NCBI GenBank assembly: GCA_036873135.1
Contig: JAPTYO010000002.1
Coordinates: 49,160,204-49,224,203, forward strand
Origin: Clarkia xantiana subsp. parviflora
Lineage: Eukaryota; Streptophyta; Magnoliopsida; Myrtales; Onagraceae
DNA length: 64,000 bases
Direction of reading: 5' to 3'
Both the position numbers and the translations under genes were made by a program. Below the pieces are notes generated by a model. The model was not told the DNA's origin. It was given only the letters and a program-made list of their open reading frames with translations, and did no database searches. This document shows positions 24,349 to 36,102 of this stretch, in pieces (position 1 is the first letter of the stretch; the number at the start of each line of letters is the position of its first letter).

Positions 24349-24699
24349 GTTACTTACTAAATATGTATAATTAACAAACTAATATTCGATGAAATTTATA
24401 CTGACTATTTGTAAATAAAATATAAGTTTAAAATTTAAAAAAGTAAACGAAAGACTGAAAATTTTGAACCATAAAATATCATTGCGCAAGTTCACTAATA
24501 AATTTTAGATGCTCGTATCGCATGCTACCTTTGATCGTCGGATCCGTGTCAAGCGTCTGTTCTTTAAAAAATATGGCTTCGATGACCACCGGCGATATCT
24601 CGCTGGAGACAGAGATGGCTCTGCCACTGAGATTGTCAGCCGCCCGTATCGCCTGGTATCTTCGTTCGTCGGATCCGCGTCAATCGCTGTTAAAAATCA

Positions 24700-24925
24700 G
24701 CGAAATTTTAATTTCAATTAATTACATACATTGAATCTTAAACGGTTCGAAATTTTAATTTCCATTAATTGCATACATTGAATCTTGAACTGGTTCGAAA
24801 TCAGGAAAATTTTAATTGCGATTAATTGCATACATCGAATCTTGAACGGTCCGAAATTTTAATTGCGATTAATTGTATACATTTAATCTTGAACGGTTTG
24901 AAATCAGCGAAATTTTAATTGCGAT
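24700..24925. repeat. tandem repeat of about 60-70 bp
   Basis: Three to four units each containing CGAAATTTTAATTGCGATTA or a close variant, then a TACATTGAATCTTGAACGG-like phrase. Confidence 0.8.
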
Positions 24926-25071
24926 TAATTGCAACTTAAAAACCCTCAGCTCCCTAGTGCAATCATTGTTATGGAGTTAATGACTACAAAACCCTTAGCT
25001 CAATTGTCATAAATGCATCGATCAACGTAAAAAAAAATCATCAGCTCCACATTCACTATGTTATTATCTTT

Positions 25072-25168
25072 CATTCAGAATTTATAATATATATAAATAG
25101 ATTCCAAAACATTTTTCTATCTTTCCTTCAGAATTTATAATATATATAAATAGATTCCAAAACATTTT
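25072..25168. repeat. recent 50-bp tandem duplication
   Basis: Two almost identical copies of a segment that includes CAGAATTTATAATATATATA and GATTCCAAAACATTTTTC. Confidence 0.9.
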
Positions 25169-25170
25169 TC

Positions 25171-25775
25171 TTTTTTATGATTTGATTTGTTAAATCATAA
25201 AGTGATATAAGAGTTATTGTACATTGTGGACCTAAACAATGTTGTTCTCTTCACATGTGGGGCACTCTAACTTTCAGCGAAATTTCTTTGGATATCACGT
25301 TCAGCGAAAATGAATGGTAAAATAAAAATCTACGCGGAAAATTTCGTAGCAGATAGACGAGGAGAGGAGAACACTCGTCTCTTTATTTCATTATTCTATA
25401 GTTTCCCTTCGCTCTGTGGGCAAGCGAGATTGTCTTTTCTACAACTACCTTCCTTTGCTCCAGTTGAGTTAATTCTTGATCAAATTTAGCTTCATCTGTC
25501 TGATTCTGATTGTCAGCATCTAATGAAGTGAAGTGATGTTAAGACTCGCCAATTCCCCGGGTTGTTTCCAGTTGTAGATGTTGTTGACTCATTGAAGTAA
25601 CATTTTGCTTCAACTTTGTGCTCAGCCTTTCGCTGTTTTCCCTTTCATCATATCATTTTCTTTGTAAATAAACTTTATAGTAAACTGAATTACTCAAATG
25701 AGTTAAACTTCAATAACATGTGGTATTTTCTGCTCCATCACCGTTCTTTTTTACCTGGTACAAACTAGTTGAAAC
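25171..25775. other. intergenic or upstream sequence
   Basis: No recognised exon. The ABC1-kinase half expected upstream of the following pseudogene is not visible here. Confidence 0.45.
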
Positions 25776-28441
25776 ATGTACAAGGCACCGACTCTAAATT
25801 CTGACTGGATCCATGACACCCCTGTTCATTCTTCTGTGGAAACCAAGCTAAGAGAGTTCCTGGTTGATCTAGGGAACAATGATAAAGTACTGGGCATCCA
25901 GGTATTGTTCAGCTATTTTATTAGCATGATATCTTTAGGTATCAGGAATTTTCCAGTTGCTCAACTCGTGCTTAGTGAAATTGCTTTGAGCTTTCATTTC
26001 TGTGTGTTTGACTGTTTTTTCGTGGCCGATTTTTACTCTCTTTTTTAGATATTATTAGGTAGTAACTTGCTAGCTGAACTTTTATTTTTTGACACGTTAT
26101 TAGTTGAATTTATACAAAGTTGCAACATGCTAGCTCCTTTTTTGTTATTAAATGATGATGAAAATTTACACAAGTATGTTTTTTTGTCCAAAATGCTAAT
26201 TGAACTCGTAGGGAATGTACAATTTGGTAGTTGAAATTTAGAGATATTTGCAATATGGTATCTTTCTTATTTTGTAGTATTCTAAATCCTATTTAAAGGG
26301 ATGAGCAAGTATTGAATAAAGAAGCAAGCAGAAATTAATAAGAGAGTGAAAGAAACTTATGTTTCAATGATCGGATTCTCTATCTAACGATGTCCAGAGA
26401 TCAGATTCTCTCTCAGACAAGGTCCAGGGTTCATTCCCCCCTTGACGAGCTCACTATCCACCATTCCGCCCATATGTCCTATCTATGCCCCCTTGATTCG
26501 ATCCATAGCTAGGCACGTAACAACAGGTGATGTACACTCACCATTAAACAAACTAGATAGAGCTAGCTTATTTTAAAGTTGCATACATTTAGCTAACAAT
26601 TTTTCCAAAGAAAGGTTGAGCTAGCAAATTATCGAGACATCCCAAGTTCAGCTAGCAAAAGTAGCTAATTAACCATTTATTATTATATGATGATGACATG
26701 TTTCTCTAGATAGTGCAGAGTGCAAATAAAGTGTTGTTACTCCAAGTGTTTGCTAAGGGAGAAGTTCAAACTTTCTTTGTAGCATGACTTCTGTTTTTTA
26801 GCTAATTATGTTTCAGTTAAGATAAACTTTTGTCAAAGTTTATTCCTTGTGCATGTTATTTGGAGACAAATTGGCTTAATGAAAGTTGTTTATTTTACAT
26901 CAAGGTTTGTGCATATAAAGATGGGGATGTTTTAATCGATACTTCGGTTGGGGTGCTGGGAAGATCTGACCCTCGTCCAGTACAACCTGATAGTCTTTTC
27001 CCTGTTTTTTCTGTGACAAAAGGAATCACAGCCGGAATGCTTCATTGGATGGTTGACAAAGGGTAAGAAGGAGATGGTTTTTTAGCATACATATGACTAG
27101 TTGATCAAGCTGCAGACTGAGATGTATTTTTGTTTTGGTATTTTTGAAATACAACCTTCAGACAGCTGAAGCTTTACGATAATGTAGCAGATATCAGGCC
27201 AGACTTTGGATGCAATGAAAAAGCTGCAATTAAGGTGAATTTTGTTTTCATTTGTTAAAGAAAATCATGATTATTCATTTGATTGTAGGATCCTTTTGTT
27301 TAGTTTTATTCAGTTATTGCAGGTTCATCACATACTTAACCATACATCAGGCTTGCACAATGCATTGGCTGATATGAGAGGTGAAAACCTGATGATCATG
27401 CACGACTGAGATGAATGTTTATGACGCATTGCTGCTTCGGTTCCAGAGACAGAACCTGGTCAGAGTCAGTTGTACCACTATCTTTCTTTTGGATGGCTGT
27501 GTGGTGGGATTATTGAGGTAAATAGCATTGAATTTTTAGTAGATGGACGTATGTGTATATATAATGGTGTTAATCTCTAAAAATTCATTGATGTGGAACA
27601 TATATAACACAGCATGCATCAGGAAGGAAATTTCAGGAGATTCTGGAAGACGCAGTAGTTCGTCCCCTGAATATAGAGGGAGAATTATATATTGGAATTC
27701 CTCCAGGCAAGCTGCTCTCAATCACTCTGACATTTTTTGAGTTGAGTATTGCAAGCATTTGGAGTGTTGTGTGTCTTTAGGTTGTTATGTATTGTGACGA
27801 GCAGCAACAGAATCTAATGTGTAATATTAATATAATTAGGTGTTGAATCTCGGGTAGTGTCCCTAAGCATTGATAGAGGGTATGTTTCGAATATAGAGGA
27901 AATGAATAGTAAGCGTACAGACTTGCCATCAAGCTTCCAGGGAGGAGGACTGGTGTAATTGATAGAGACCCTTCCTGATTTCTTCAACATGCTCAATACA
28001 CGACGTGCCATCATACCTTCAGGTAATGGGCATTGCTCAGCCCGTGCTCTTGCTCGTTACTATGCTGCTCTTGTGGATGGTGGATTGGTCCCACCACCAC
28101 TAGGAGATGCCAATGTCAAAAACCAGGAAAATGATAGGATAAAGATGTTTGATAATGGAAGACGAGAGAGACTCCATGAGTGTTTCATGGGTGAAGGAGG
28201 AGAGTATGGGAGGTTAGCTGTGAAAAATGGGGAGTTTGGAGTGGGTTTTAGGAGGATTCGATCAAAGGATGAGAGTGTTATTGGGTTCAAGCACTCAGGG
28301 ATGGGGGGATCTACAGGTTTCTGTGTGATTGAGGAGAGGTTTTCGACCGCAGTTACAATCAACAATATGAGTTTGGGGGGTATCACAAGAAGCATACTTG
28401 AACTTGTAAGTTCAGAGCTGGGCATATCCATCCTTGTCTGA
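25776..28441 (+). pseudogene. beta-lactamase-like domain of a plant ABC1-kinase fusion, broken
   Basis: Exons at 25776-25901, 26905-27062, 27162-27234, 27323-27517, 27613-27706 and 27840-28441 join in frame to a class C beta-lactamase/esterase-like domain. Marks: SVTK (the SxxK catalytic pair) in FPVFSVTKGITAG, YHYLSFGWLCGG, and GFKHSGMGGSTGF. In plants this domain normally forms the C-terminal half of a ~1000-residue protein with an ABC1-type (ADCK/UbiB) kinase domain, which is absent here. Three in-frame stops break it: TGA at 27407-27409, TGA at 27422-27424 and TAA at 27956-27958. The intron after 27706 has a GC donor (GC-AG). The C-terminal 160 codons (27959-28441) remain open from a Met. 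Introns are retained, so it arose by segmental copying rather than retroposition. A short C-terminal product cannot be excluded. Confidence 0.8.
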
Positions 28442-29036
28442 TTGATGCCTTAACTCTTCAGCATGCATGGCTCTCATTCATTAGCTGTTTGTGCCCAACA
28501 TTAATTAATATTTGCACATGTGTTGTTGTTGTATATAAGTGATGTATGTGATACCACATGATCCGATGAATGGAATAAGAGAAATTCTAGTGTTAGTTGT
28601 TGTACGTGGTGAAGGCGATGAAGATGAATTGAGAGAGAATTGGAGGAGTGGAAAAGGAATGCAGTAGCCAGAGATATTATTATTGATGAAAGGCAAAGTT
28701 GGTTACAACCGATACATACTAGTAGAGCCCTCCCTCCCTATACTGATTGTACTTATTACAAAAAGTACCCTAAACATGTACCAGTGTATTACAATATATT
28801 ACATATATTATCTATATGTTCTGTTGATACTTGTAAGTAATAAATCAATATGATATGCTGCTAACTTGATTGTCAAATTAAGTAATTGCCTTGCTAAGTA
28901 GTACTGAATGGCGTATATATGAAAGAGACTGAGTGAGTAAGTGAATTGATTAATTATTGATCCAGTTCAGAATCATCATGCATATATATATATAAATATA
29001 GAATTATCTGCCACTCCAAATACATGGTGACTACTA
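28442..29036. other. intergenic region
   Basis: No gene seen. It probably includes the 3' flank of the bZIP gene, which ends at 29037 on the minus strand. Confidence 0.5.
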
Positions 29037-29788
29037 CTAATTAAGCAAAGAGGAGGGTATATAAATTTGGTTTTGGTGATGATGGATCTCTTCTATAGCG
29101 GGTGATGTGAATGAGGGTACAGATGATGGTGGTCCTTCTCTGGCTTGCTGCAGCTGGTTGTGCTGATTTACATTCATCATCATGTTATTATAGTTAGATA
29201 CTGCTTGTGTTTGGGAGTTGAGACTCATCTGAATCAGATGGTTTAAGCTGTTGCTGCTGCATCTAAAATATGATGGAGCTATAATATCTTCAGCCAACTT
29301 TACCTATTATTATTATTATTATTATTAGTTAATTCATTCATTCAATATTAAATAAAAATTAAGTGCGTGAGATAGGAAATGGAGAAAGTAGAAGAGCAGG
29401 TGAGGTAGTACCTTGGCTCTTAAGGCATCTAGTTGGGACTTGAGAAGACGATTATTGGTTCCAGCATCTCGGTACAGCTGACTAGCATCACCTAATTGCT
29501 TAAATAGATGTACATTCTCTCCTCTTAGAACTTGTACCTGCATACATTACATTACATACAAGTATTAATTAATTAATTAATTAACTCATCATCATCATCA
29601 TATATAAAAGCTATTTAATGTATGTGTGAAGTAGGTAGGTATGTAGACTATTTAGATGGTGATCAGACCTACCAGCATCTCTAGACCTGTTAGATGCTCT
29701 TGTTTCCTTCTACGGGATCGCCTTGCAGATTCACGATTAGAAACCATCCTGCACCAGTACATGATGAAATGAGTGTGTGTGTGTGTAA

Positions 29789-29824
<36 letters not shown>

Positions 29825-30645
29825 CCTTCTTTCACGTTTGACATCAATGGGTGCAGCATCTGGGTGGTGGTGGTTATTATGGTTGGTGATAGAGCTTTGC
29901 TCACATGGACCGGCCTCAATATTGTCGTCATCATCATCATCCTCGTAGTCATCATCATAAATATTATCTGAGAATCCACTGTTGATTGTGGTAACTGTAG
30001 CATCTTCATTATTGTTACTAACCAAAGCGGTACAACTTGGTCCTGCATGCACCAATAATTAAATCATCATCATTAACACAAAATAAGGAAGGACTGAGAT
30101 ATATATGTATAGGTAATTAAGTTAGTTGATTACGTACCACCACCACCAAATATTGAGGAGTGAGAATGATGGGATGATGATGATACTGGAGAGATGAGGT
30201 TTGGATGGAAGAAAGCAGATGCTCCTCCTAATTCATCACCAATTATACTCCTCCCATCCAGCTCCCTAGTTTCCTGCCAATCCATCATCTCTTTTTAAAG
30301 TAAGTAATTATTAATTAGTATATTAGTAGTAAATTAATTAATAATTATTAGTCTCACTTGCTGCTGGGGTTTATAAAGAATGCGATAGTTAAGGGATTGA
30401 TTGTGATGGTGGTCAGGTGATGTGAGGAAGGTGAGTAACTTATGATGATTATTATTATCTTGAAAAGTAATTATTGGTTGATGATTGGAAGGGGGAGCAG
30501 AAGCTGATGGTGTTGGTGTTGGTGGGTGCAGCATCATTATTCTCATCAACTCTTCCAATGCCATTTCTGATTCACTTCTCTTCATCATCCCAACTCCTCC
30601 TCCCTGCACCTGCTTTACTACTTGATCATCATCCATCACCACCAT
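29037..30645 (-). CDS. group C bZIP transcription factor (Opaque2/bZIP9-like)
   Basis: Six exons (minus strand: 30358-30645, 30138-30288, 29826-30042, 29673-29748, 29412-29537, 29037-29303) splice at GT-AG sites to an uninterrupted 374-codon frame. The N-terminus has a [17 protein letters not shown] motif typical of the group. An acidic run of D and E lies at about residues 160-180. The basic region [20 protein letters not shown] (N-x7-R) spans exons 3-4 and is followed by a leucine zipper with heptads [24 protein letters not shown] and [12 protein letters not shown] in exons 4-6. The tail is rich in Q, N and H. Proteins of this class dimerise, often with group S1 bZIPs, and bind ACGT-core promoters in energy, amino-acid and seed-storage control. 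The exon layout with the basic region split over an intron fits group C. Start chosen as the first Met of the open exon. Confidence 0.88.
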
Positions 30646-32569
30646 TAATTATATATATGAATAAATTAAAGATGAAATTATATCGTCTTTGTAAACAACT
30701 AACTTATCAATGTCCATCACTCCCCCAACCCTCTTCTCTTCTTATACTCACCTATGTACCTCATCTAATTCTATCTTTCTTTCCAACTAATTTATTATTA
30801 TAATAAATCAACTAAACTAAACTAAACAAAGCTGCATCCATGCATCAAAACCACCACTACGCCTTTTCTCTTCTAACTTTTTTTATCTACTTCATTCCTA
30901 AGTAAGATTACCTACCTACTTTACCCATACATATTATAAACATTACTTTTCTTTATCCTTTACATCTACTTTATAACCCCACTTGCCTCTCTAGTTAATA
31001 AAATCTTTTGATTTATTATTATATATATAACAAACAGACAAACATGTGTGTCAGAACTAATTAAGCTAGCTTAGTAACATGAATCCAATCCCCATCGACA
31101 TCGCGTCATACCAAACCACCTCCTTTTCCTTTATTTTCCTTACGGGTAAAGTAAATGTTTGTTATTGGGGCTTAGTCTAAAAGAGTTTGAGCACACTTAT
31201 GTATGTATGTATTATAAACCAATAATTATTATTATTTGATACGGTTATATAATTCACATGAGTTATCACATACGAGATATGTAACCGACATAAATTCTAT
31301 GATACATGATAATGAGCCAACTATGATTTATTCGATGAATTGTAATATATTTAGCCAACAGTGTGATATAATATGATACAATACACGAAATAGTAAATCT
31401 GTGTGATTTTGAGGTACATGCATAGCTGCTTTCGAAGTATGGTATTTACTCTCACTCGTAAACGAGTTTTTGCTAACGAGTGGTTAGTATCAAATCATCC
31501 CGATGTGTAGGAATTTCAAAGGTACATGCACACGAATAACACACGTTAGTAATACATAAGATCGTAACACGGAAACGATACTTACTTCGTTCGTTGTGGT
31601 GCGTGCGGTTGCGGAAACGATATCGATAGCGTCGGCTCGGAATCAAGACGAGACGGGTATGCCGTTCGGAGAGGATACGTCACATAATCGGAGCGCATCT
31701 CGTGTTTACAAAGCTTATGATTGAAGACGAGGCGATCGGGCACCGAAGTTCTAACACTAGAGAAAGACATCGAAGCCTACTTCGGATACGTACCATCACA
31801 TCTACCACACTATCACTCACTTTAGTATTAAGCAAATCTACACTATAACCATCCATATGACAAATATATGTAGGCACGGTGGCAGTTACACACTTCTAAA
31901 ATTGAATAACCAATCACAAACCGTAAACACAACCTATAGTAGCTATGTTACCACTGTAGGAAATAACAGATAATCATAAACAATACGATTAAATAAATCA
32001 AGTAAACTAACCGATTGTGGCGAGATTATGTCATAGGTCTTTAGCTCGAAGTAGACGCCCACGTACGTAGTCGATCTTATAAATCTAGAACTTCGAGTCT
32101 TTCGCTCCCAGGAGTTTTCAACAAGGTTGCTTTTTCACCGACCGGGGTCCCTCAATCTCGCTCAACACAGAAAGGAGGGCTATAAACTCTACGAACTAAA
32201 CCTCACGGGTAGGAAGAATCAGACTAGGTATTGGATTAAGTATTGTCAGACCTTTAACTTTTGGGAATTGATTTCAGGAAGTCGCATTGGTAACTCTTTT
32301 AGGTGTCTATCTCGACCTCGCAGGGTACTTAGTTTTCTTTGTAAGGCTTTATGGCATTAACCTGAAAAAGGGGTGGGGATTTGCCCTGATTCCACTCCGA
32401 AGCTTAAGTCAGTAATGGTTATGAGAATAATAAATATTTTGTATATATGAAAATACTAGTTAGTATTTATAGCTTTAGTTTGTACCGACTTTCCTTGGCG
32501 GGGGGCTTAACCTGATTGGTTGCCTGGCCGCTATTTGTGATTGGTTGAGGGAGCCGGTGATGGAGCAGC
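30646..32569. other. upstream region of the bZIP gene and unassigned repeat-like DNA
   Basis: 30646-31130 is AT- and CT-rich and should contain the bZIP promoter (minus strand). 31440-32500 has the base composition of retrotransposon LTR sequence, with no matching partner and no recognised coding region. Confidence 0.4.
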
Positions 32570-32800
32570 ATGTGACAAGCAGGTCGCCACCTCATTTTTC
32601 CATTAGAAGATGGGTTTTCGAAGTAGGTGACAAACAGGTTGCCACCTTACATTTTCCTTAGGATGAGGGTTTTCTTCAAGTAGGTGACAAGCAGGTTGTC
32701 ACCTTACTCTTTCCTTAAGAGGATATGTTTCTTTGAAATGCTAAATCGCCGCCTTTTCATCAGGAGATGCAATCTTGGTTGCCACCATCTAGACCAAAGG
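32570..32800. repeat. imperfect tandem repeat of about 65 bp
   Basis: Three to four units around AGGTGACAAGCAGGTTG and variants. A similar phrase (GGCGACCTGCTGG) occurs inverted inside the solo LTR at 61002-61488, so this may be an LTR remnant of a related element. Confidence 0.6.
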
Positions 32801-33060
32801 ATGTGCCGACCCTATATTTTTTTTTCCCTTATTATTTAGCCCGTTAAGTAACAATAAATATTTGGCCAAAAAAAAAAGTAAAAATAAATATTATGATATT
32901 ATCCAATAAATATTTAATGCGCAATATCTTATATATATAATTTATTAGATTCTATTTTAGGGATAAATATATTTTCTCAATCTTTTTAGGTAAGTATCTA
33001 TCACCAAATATATCTATATCCCTAAAATTATGCATAGAATATATCAGTAATTATTGTCAC

Positions 33061-33560
33061 GATTTGACTTCGCGACGAACCCTAGCCGGCAATAATAATT
33101 AAAATTAGATTTTTTTTTTCCGGTCGTGTCTTGGTGGCTTGGCCTAGACTAGCCGCGGCTATGCCGCGACCCCTAGGGTTCGGTGGGCAATTTCAAGATC
33201 AAAATTTTACCTCGATTAAAAATTCAAAATCCAATTTTGATAAAAATCACGTTTTTATTAAAAATTCATGAACGCTCTTCACAGGCTCTGATACCACAGT
33301 TGGATTCCAGGAGATAAACAATATGGATCATCAACACATGTACATGTTTGGTAAACTAATTACGCAGCGGAAGAGTTCACATACCTATTTTGGGATTATG
33401 CAATCTGTAGCCCAAGTACGTCAAGAGGGAGTTCACGATCTGCCGGACGGTGTCCTACGGGAACTCTGGTTAAGGAGCAACCCGCAAGCAATGGTCTCCA
33501 CAACAAAGCCTCTTCAATCCCGTTGCTGGATGGATCACCGGGGTGAATTGATTATCACAA
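33061..33560 (-). repeat. decayed LTR element end with tRNA-Met-type primer site
   Basis: GGCTCTGATACCAC near 33283-33297 is the reverse complement of a primer site starting GTGGTATCAGAGCC. It borders LTR-like sequence on its right. That LTR continues at 39825 after the chromovirus insertion, up to about 40110. I infer an old minus-strand LTR element, probably Ty1/copia, that served as the chromovirus target. Confidence 0.5.
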
Positions 33561-33755
33561 TGATATGTGACTACAAGTTTAAGGGTCCAATTCATCTTTT
33601 AAAAAGTGTAGGGACTTATTTGTATTTTCAATAAGTCTGGCCGTTGGCCTTGTAACAGACTTCCAAACGCCTTTATATGGCGGGAACTTGTGGAATGTTA
33701 GGTAGGCAAGATTTGAGTTGACTTTTCCAATTGATTTTCTTCTCAATCCATATCA
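33561..33755 (+). repeat. TE3 5' LTR
   Basis: 195 bp. Partner at 39625-39819. Confidence 0.95.
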
Positions 33756-33758
33756 AAT

Positions 33759-33770
33759 TGGTATCAGAGC
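33759..33770 (+). other. TE3 primer-binding site
   Basis: TGGTATCAGAGC, complementary to the 3' end of initiator tRNA-Met. Confidence 0.9.
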
Positions 33771-34996
33771 AGTTCCGTTCCTCTCTCTTTCTGCTGGCGG
33801 AAGCTCACGATCCAATTTCTGATTAACGACGTATTCGTGTTGATCTTGCGATCATGGCGGATGGAACGCGAGGCCAAGACATTAAGAAGATCGAGGCGTA
33901 GCTACGAGATCAGGACAAGTCAGTTAAGAGGATTTCTAATCAGTCAACTGAAGTGATTTCGAGAGTTGACGGAATTGACAGATCCATGGTGGAAATGAGG
34001 AACATGATGGCGACATTAGCTGCGCAACAAGCTGCAACAATGCAGATGATTCAGGAACTACAAGGTAATCGAGGTGGTCTTGCAATTCCTCAAGCTGTGA
34101 TGGAGAATCAAGTCATTCCTGAGGGAAGACGTGATCGAGATCCACCTGATCGGAGATTTGAGCAGATGCCAGTACACGATCAGCTTCAAAGACCAACTCG
34201 ATTTGGCAGAATCGAGTTTCCTCGTTTCGATGGCGAAGATCTGAGTGGTTGGCTCTACAGATCAGTTCTTTGAAATGGATGACACTCCTGATGGTTCGAA
34301 ACTCAGGTATGCTGCTATTCATTTGGATGAGGATGCTTTACAATGGCATTTCTCTTATATGAAGACTCGTGGTGCTACTGTTGTTGGACTGCCTTGGTTG
34401 GAGTATGTTAGGGCCATTACTGCTAGATTCTCTGATTGTTTCCTTGAGGATGCGATGGAGGAATAACTACACTGGTTCAGACTGGATCATTGAGGATTAC
34501 TGTAGGTCTTTTGATGCCTTATTGAATAGGTAAACATATGTGAAGAATATGCAGTGAGTATTTTTTTGAGAGGCTTAATCACTGAGATCAAATATCCAGT
34601 GAAGATGTTTCAGCCTAGGACCTTGAGAGATGCTTATGCCCTAGCTAAAGCTCAGGAAATCACTAATGTGGCCCTAAGGAAGCCTACGTATCCTAGTGTG
34701 AGACCATTAAACCAGACTTAAGCCATTGTGTTTCATCCTGTCAAGGCTCCTCCCATGACTAATGCAAACAGATTGCCTCTGTTACCTGCTCCAACCCGAC
34801 CAACTCAGAATGCTCTTATGAGAGGATCTCATATTTTGACCTCTAAGGAAGTGGAAGCAAAGAGAGCTAGGGGAGAGTGTTTTTGGTGTCCAGAGAAGTA
34901 CACCCCTGAGCATAAATGTCCTAAGAAGCAATTTTTTAGTTTGGGACTAGAGCAATTACTGGAAGATGAAGAAGTGTTGGAAGTGATCGATTCAGA

Positions 34997-36102
34997 TAGG
35001 GCTGGGCATGGTTCGGTTTTTGGCCGAACCGGTTCAGAACCGAACCGGAACCAGATTTTAGGTTCAGTTGGTTTTCTATACCAGGTAAGAACCGAACCAT
35101 ATTTTAGGTCCTAGAACCGATCCATAGGAGAACCGGTTTTGAACTGGTTTTGAACCTTTTATTATTTTTTTTTACTAAAATTCAGAATATACACCTTTTT
35201 TTTTTTACTAAAATTCAAAATATACGGCCAATATAGAACTATTCATAAGTTAGGTTTCGAGTTCAAAACTAAACTCAATTGACTGTAGAACTGATATGAG
35301 CTAACATAATATATAATAACTATATATAAGTAAACAAATCTGCTACGACCACCTATATATCCAATATGAACCAAACCCAAATAGTGAAGGATCTACCCTA
35401 TGGGTGTAAATGATTCAAGCTACTCGTGAGCTTCTCGAAATCGGTTTAGTTGATATTCAAATTCGACTCGCTAAATTTCGAGTCGAGTTGAACTTTTTTT
35501 GATACCGAGTCGAGTTCGAGTTCAATTGTACTTGACTCGAGAGGCTCGCGAGCCTAATCGAGCTTTTTTGTTTTGCATATTCGAGTCGAGTTCGAGTTTG
35601 AGTTTTTCGAGTTTTACGTAATAATATTATATATGTATATATTGAGTCGAGGAAGAGTTCGACCTCGAGCTAAGATGCAAAATTTATTATTTAATTGAAT
35701 TTTTAACCTTATCGAGCCGAACTCGAACATGCCAAGTATGGCACTGAGTCGAGCTCGAGCTTGAAAAATTAAGGCTTGGTCGAGTTCGAGCTCGAGTAAA
35801 CTGAGTCGAGTCGAGCTTGCCGGATACTCGGCTTGTTTATAGCCCTTTAATCTACCCAAAAAAAAATATGCAAGAGTGTGTTTCTATTTAACAATTTAGG
35901 CTTTATGTAATAAAAGTGGTTCTGAAAAACTGGTTCAAAACCGGTTCAGAACCTGTTTTGAACCAGTTGAAAACCGCTCCATATATTCCTTATCAAAACC
36001 GAACCATTTAAGAACCGGTTCAGTCAGAACCGGTTTGTATTGGTTCGGTTCCGGTTTGGTTCCGGTTCGGTTCGCCCGAACCGGTTTTTATGCCCAGCCC
36101 TA
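34997..36102. mobile_element. hAT-type MITE inside TE3
   Basis: Terminal inverted repeats start TAGGGCTGGGCAT and end ATGCCCAGCCCTA, continuing inward as GAACCGG-rich sequence. A perfect 8-bp duplication GATTCAGA flanks it (34989-34996 and 36103-36110). The 8-bp duplication and TAGGG ends indicate the hAT superfamily. There is no transposase frame, so it is non-autonomous. Confidence 0.92.
35399..35849. mobile_element. second MITE nested in the first
   Basis: 451 bp flanked by ATCTACCC (35391-35398 and 35850-35857). Ends TATGGGTGTAAAT and the inverted GTTTATAGCCCTTTA match imperfectly. The interior is dense in CGAGTCGAG and CTCGAG motifs. Again consistent with a hAT-type MITE. Confidence 0.82.

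Noticed and set aside
24509..24734. Two overlapping 70-codon frames
   Set aside because: No recognised similarity, they overlap each other in different frames, and they lie in a probable Helitron body.
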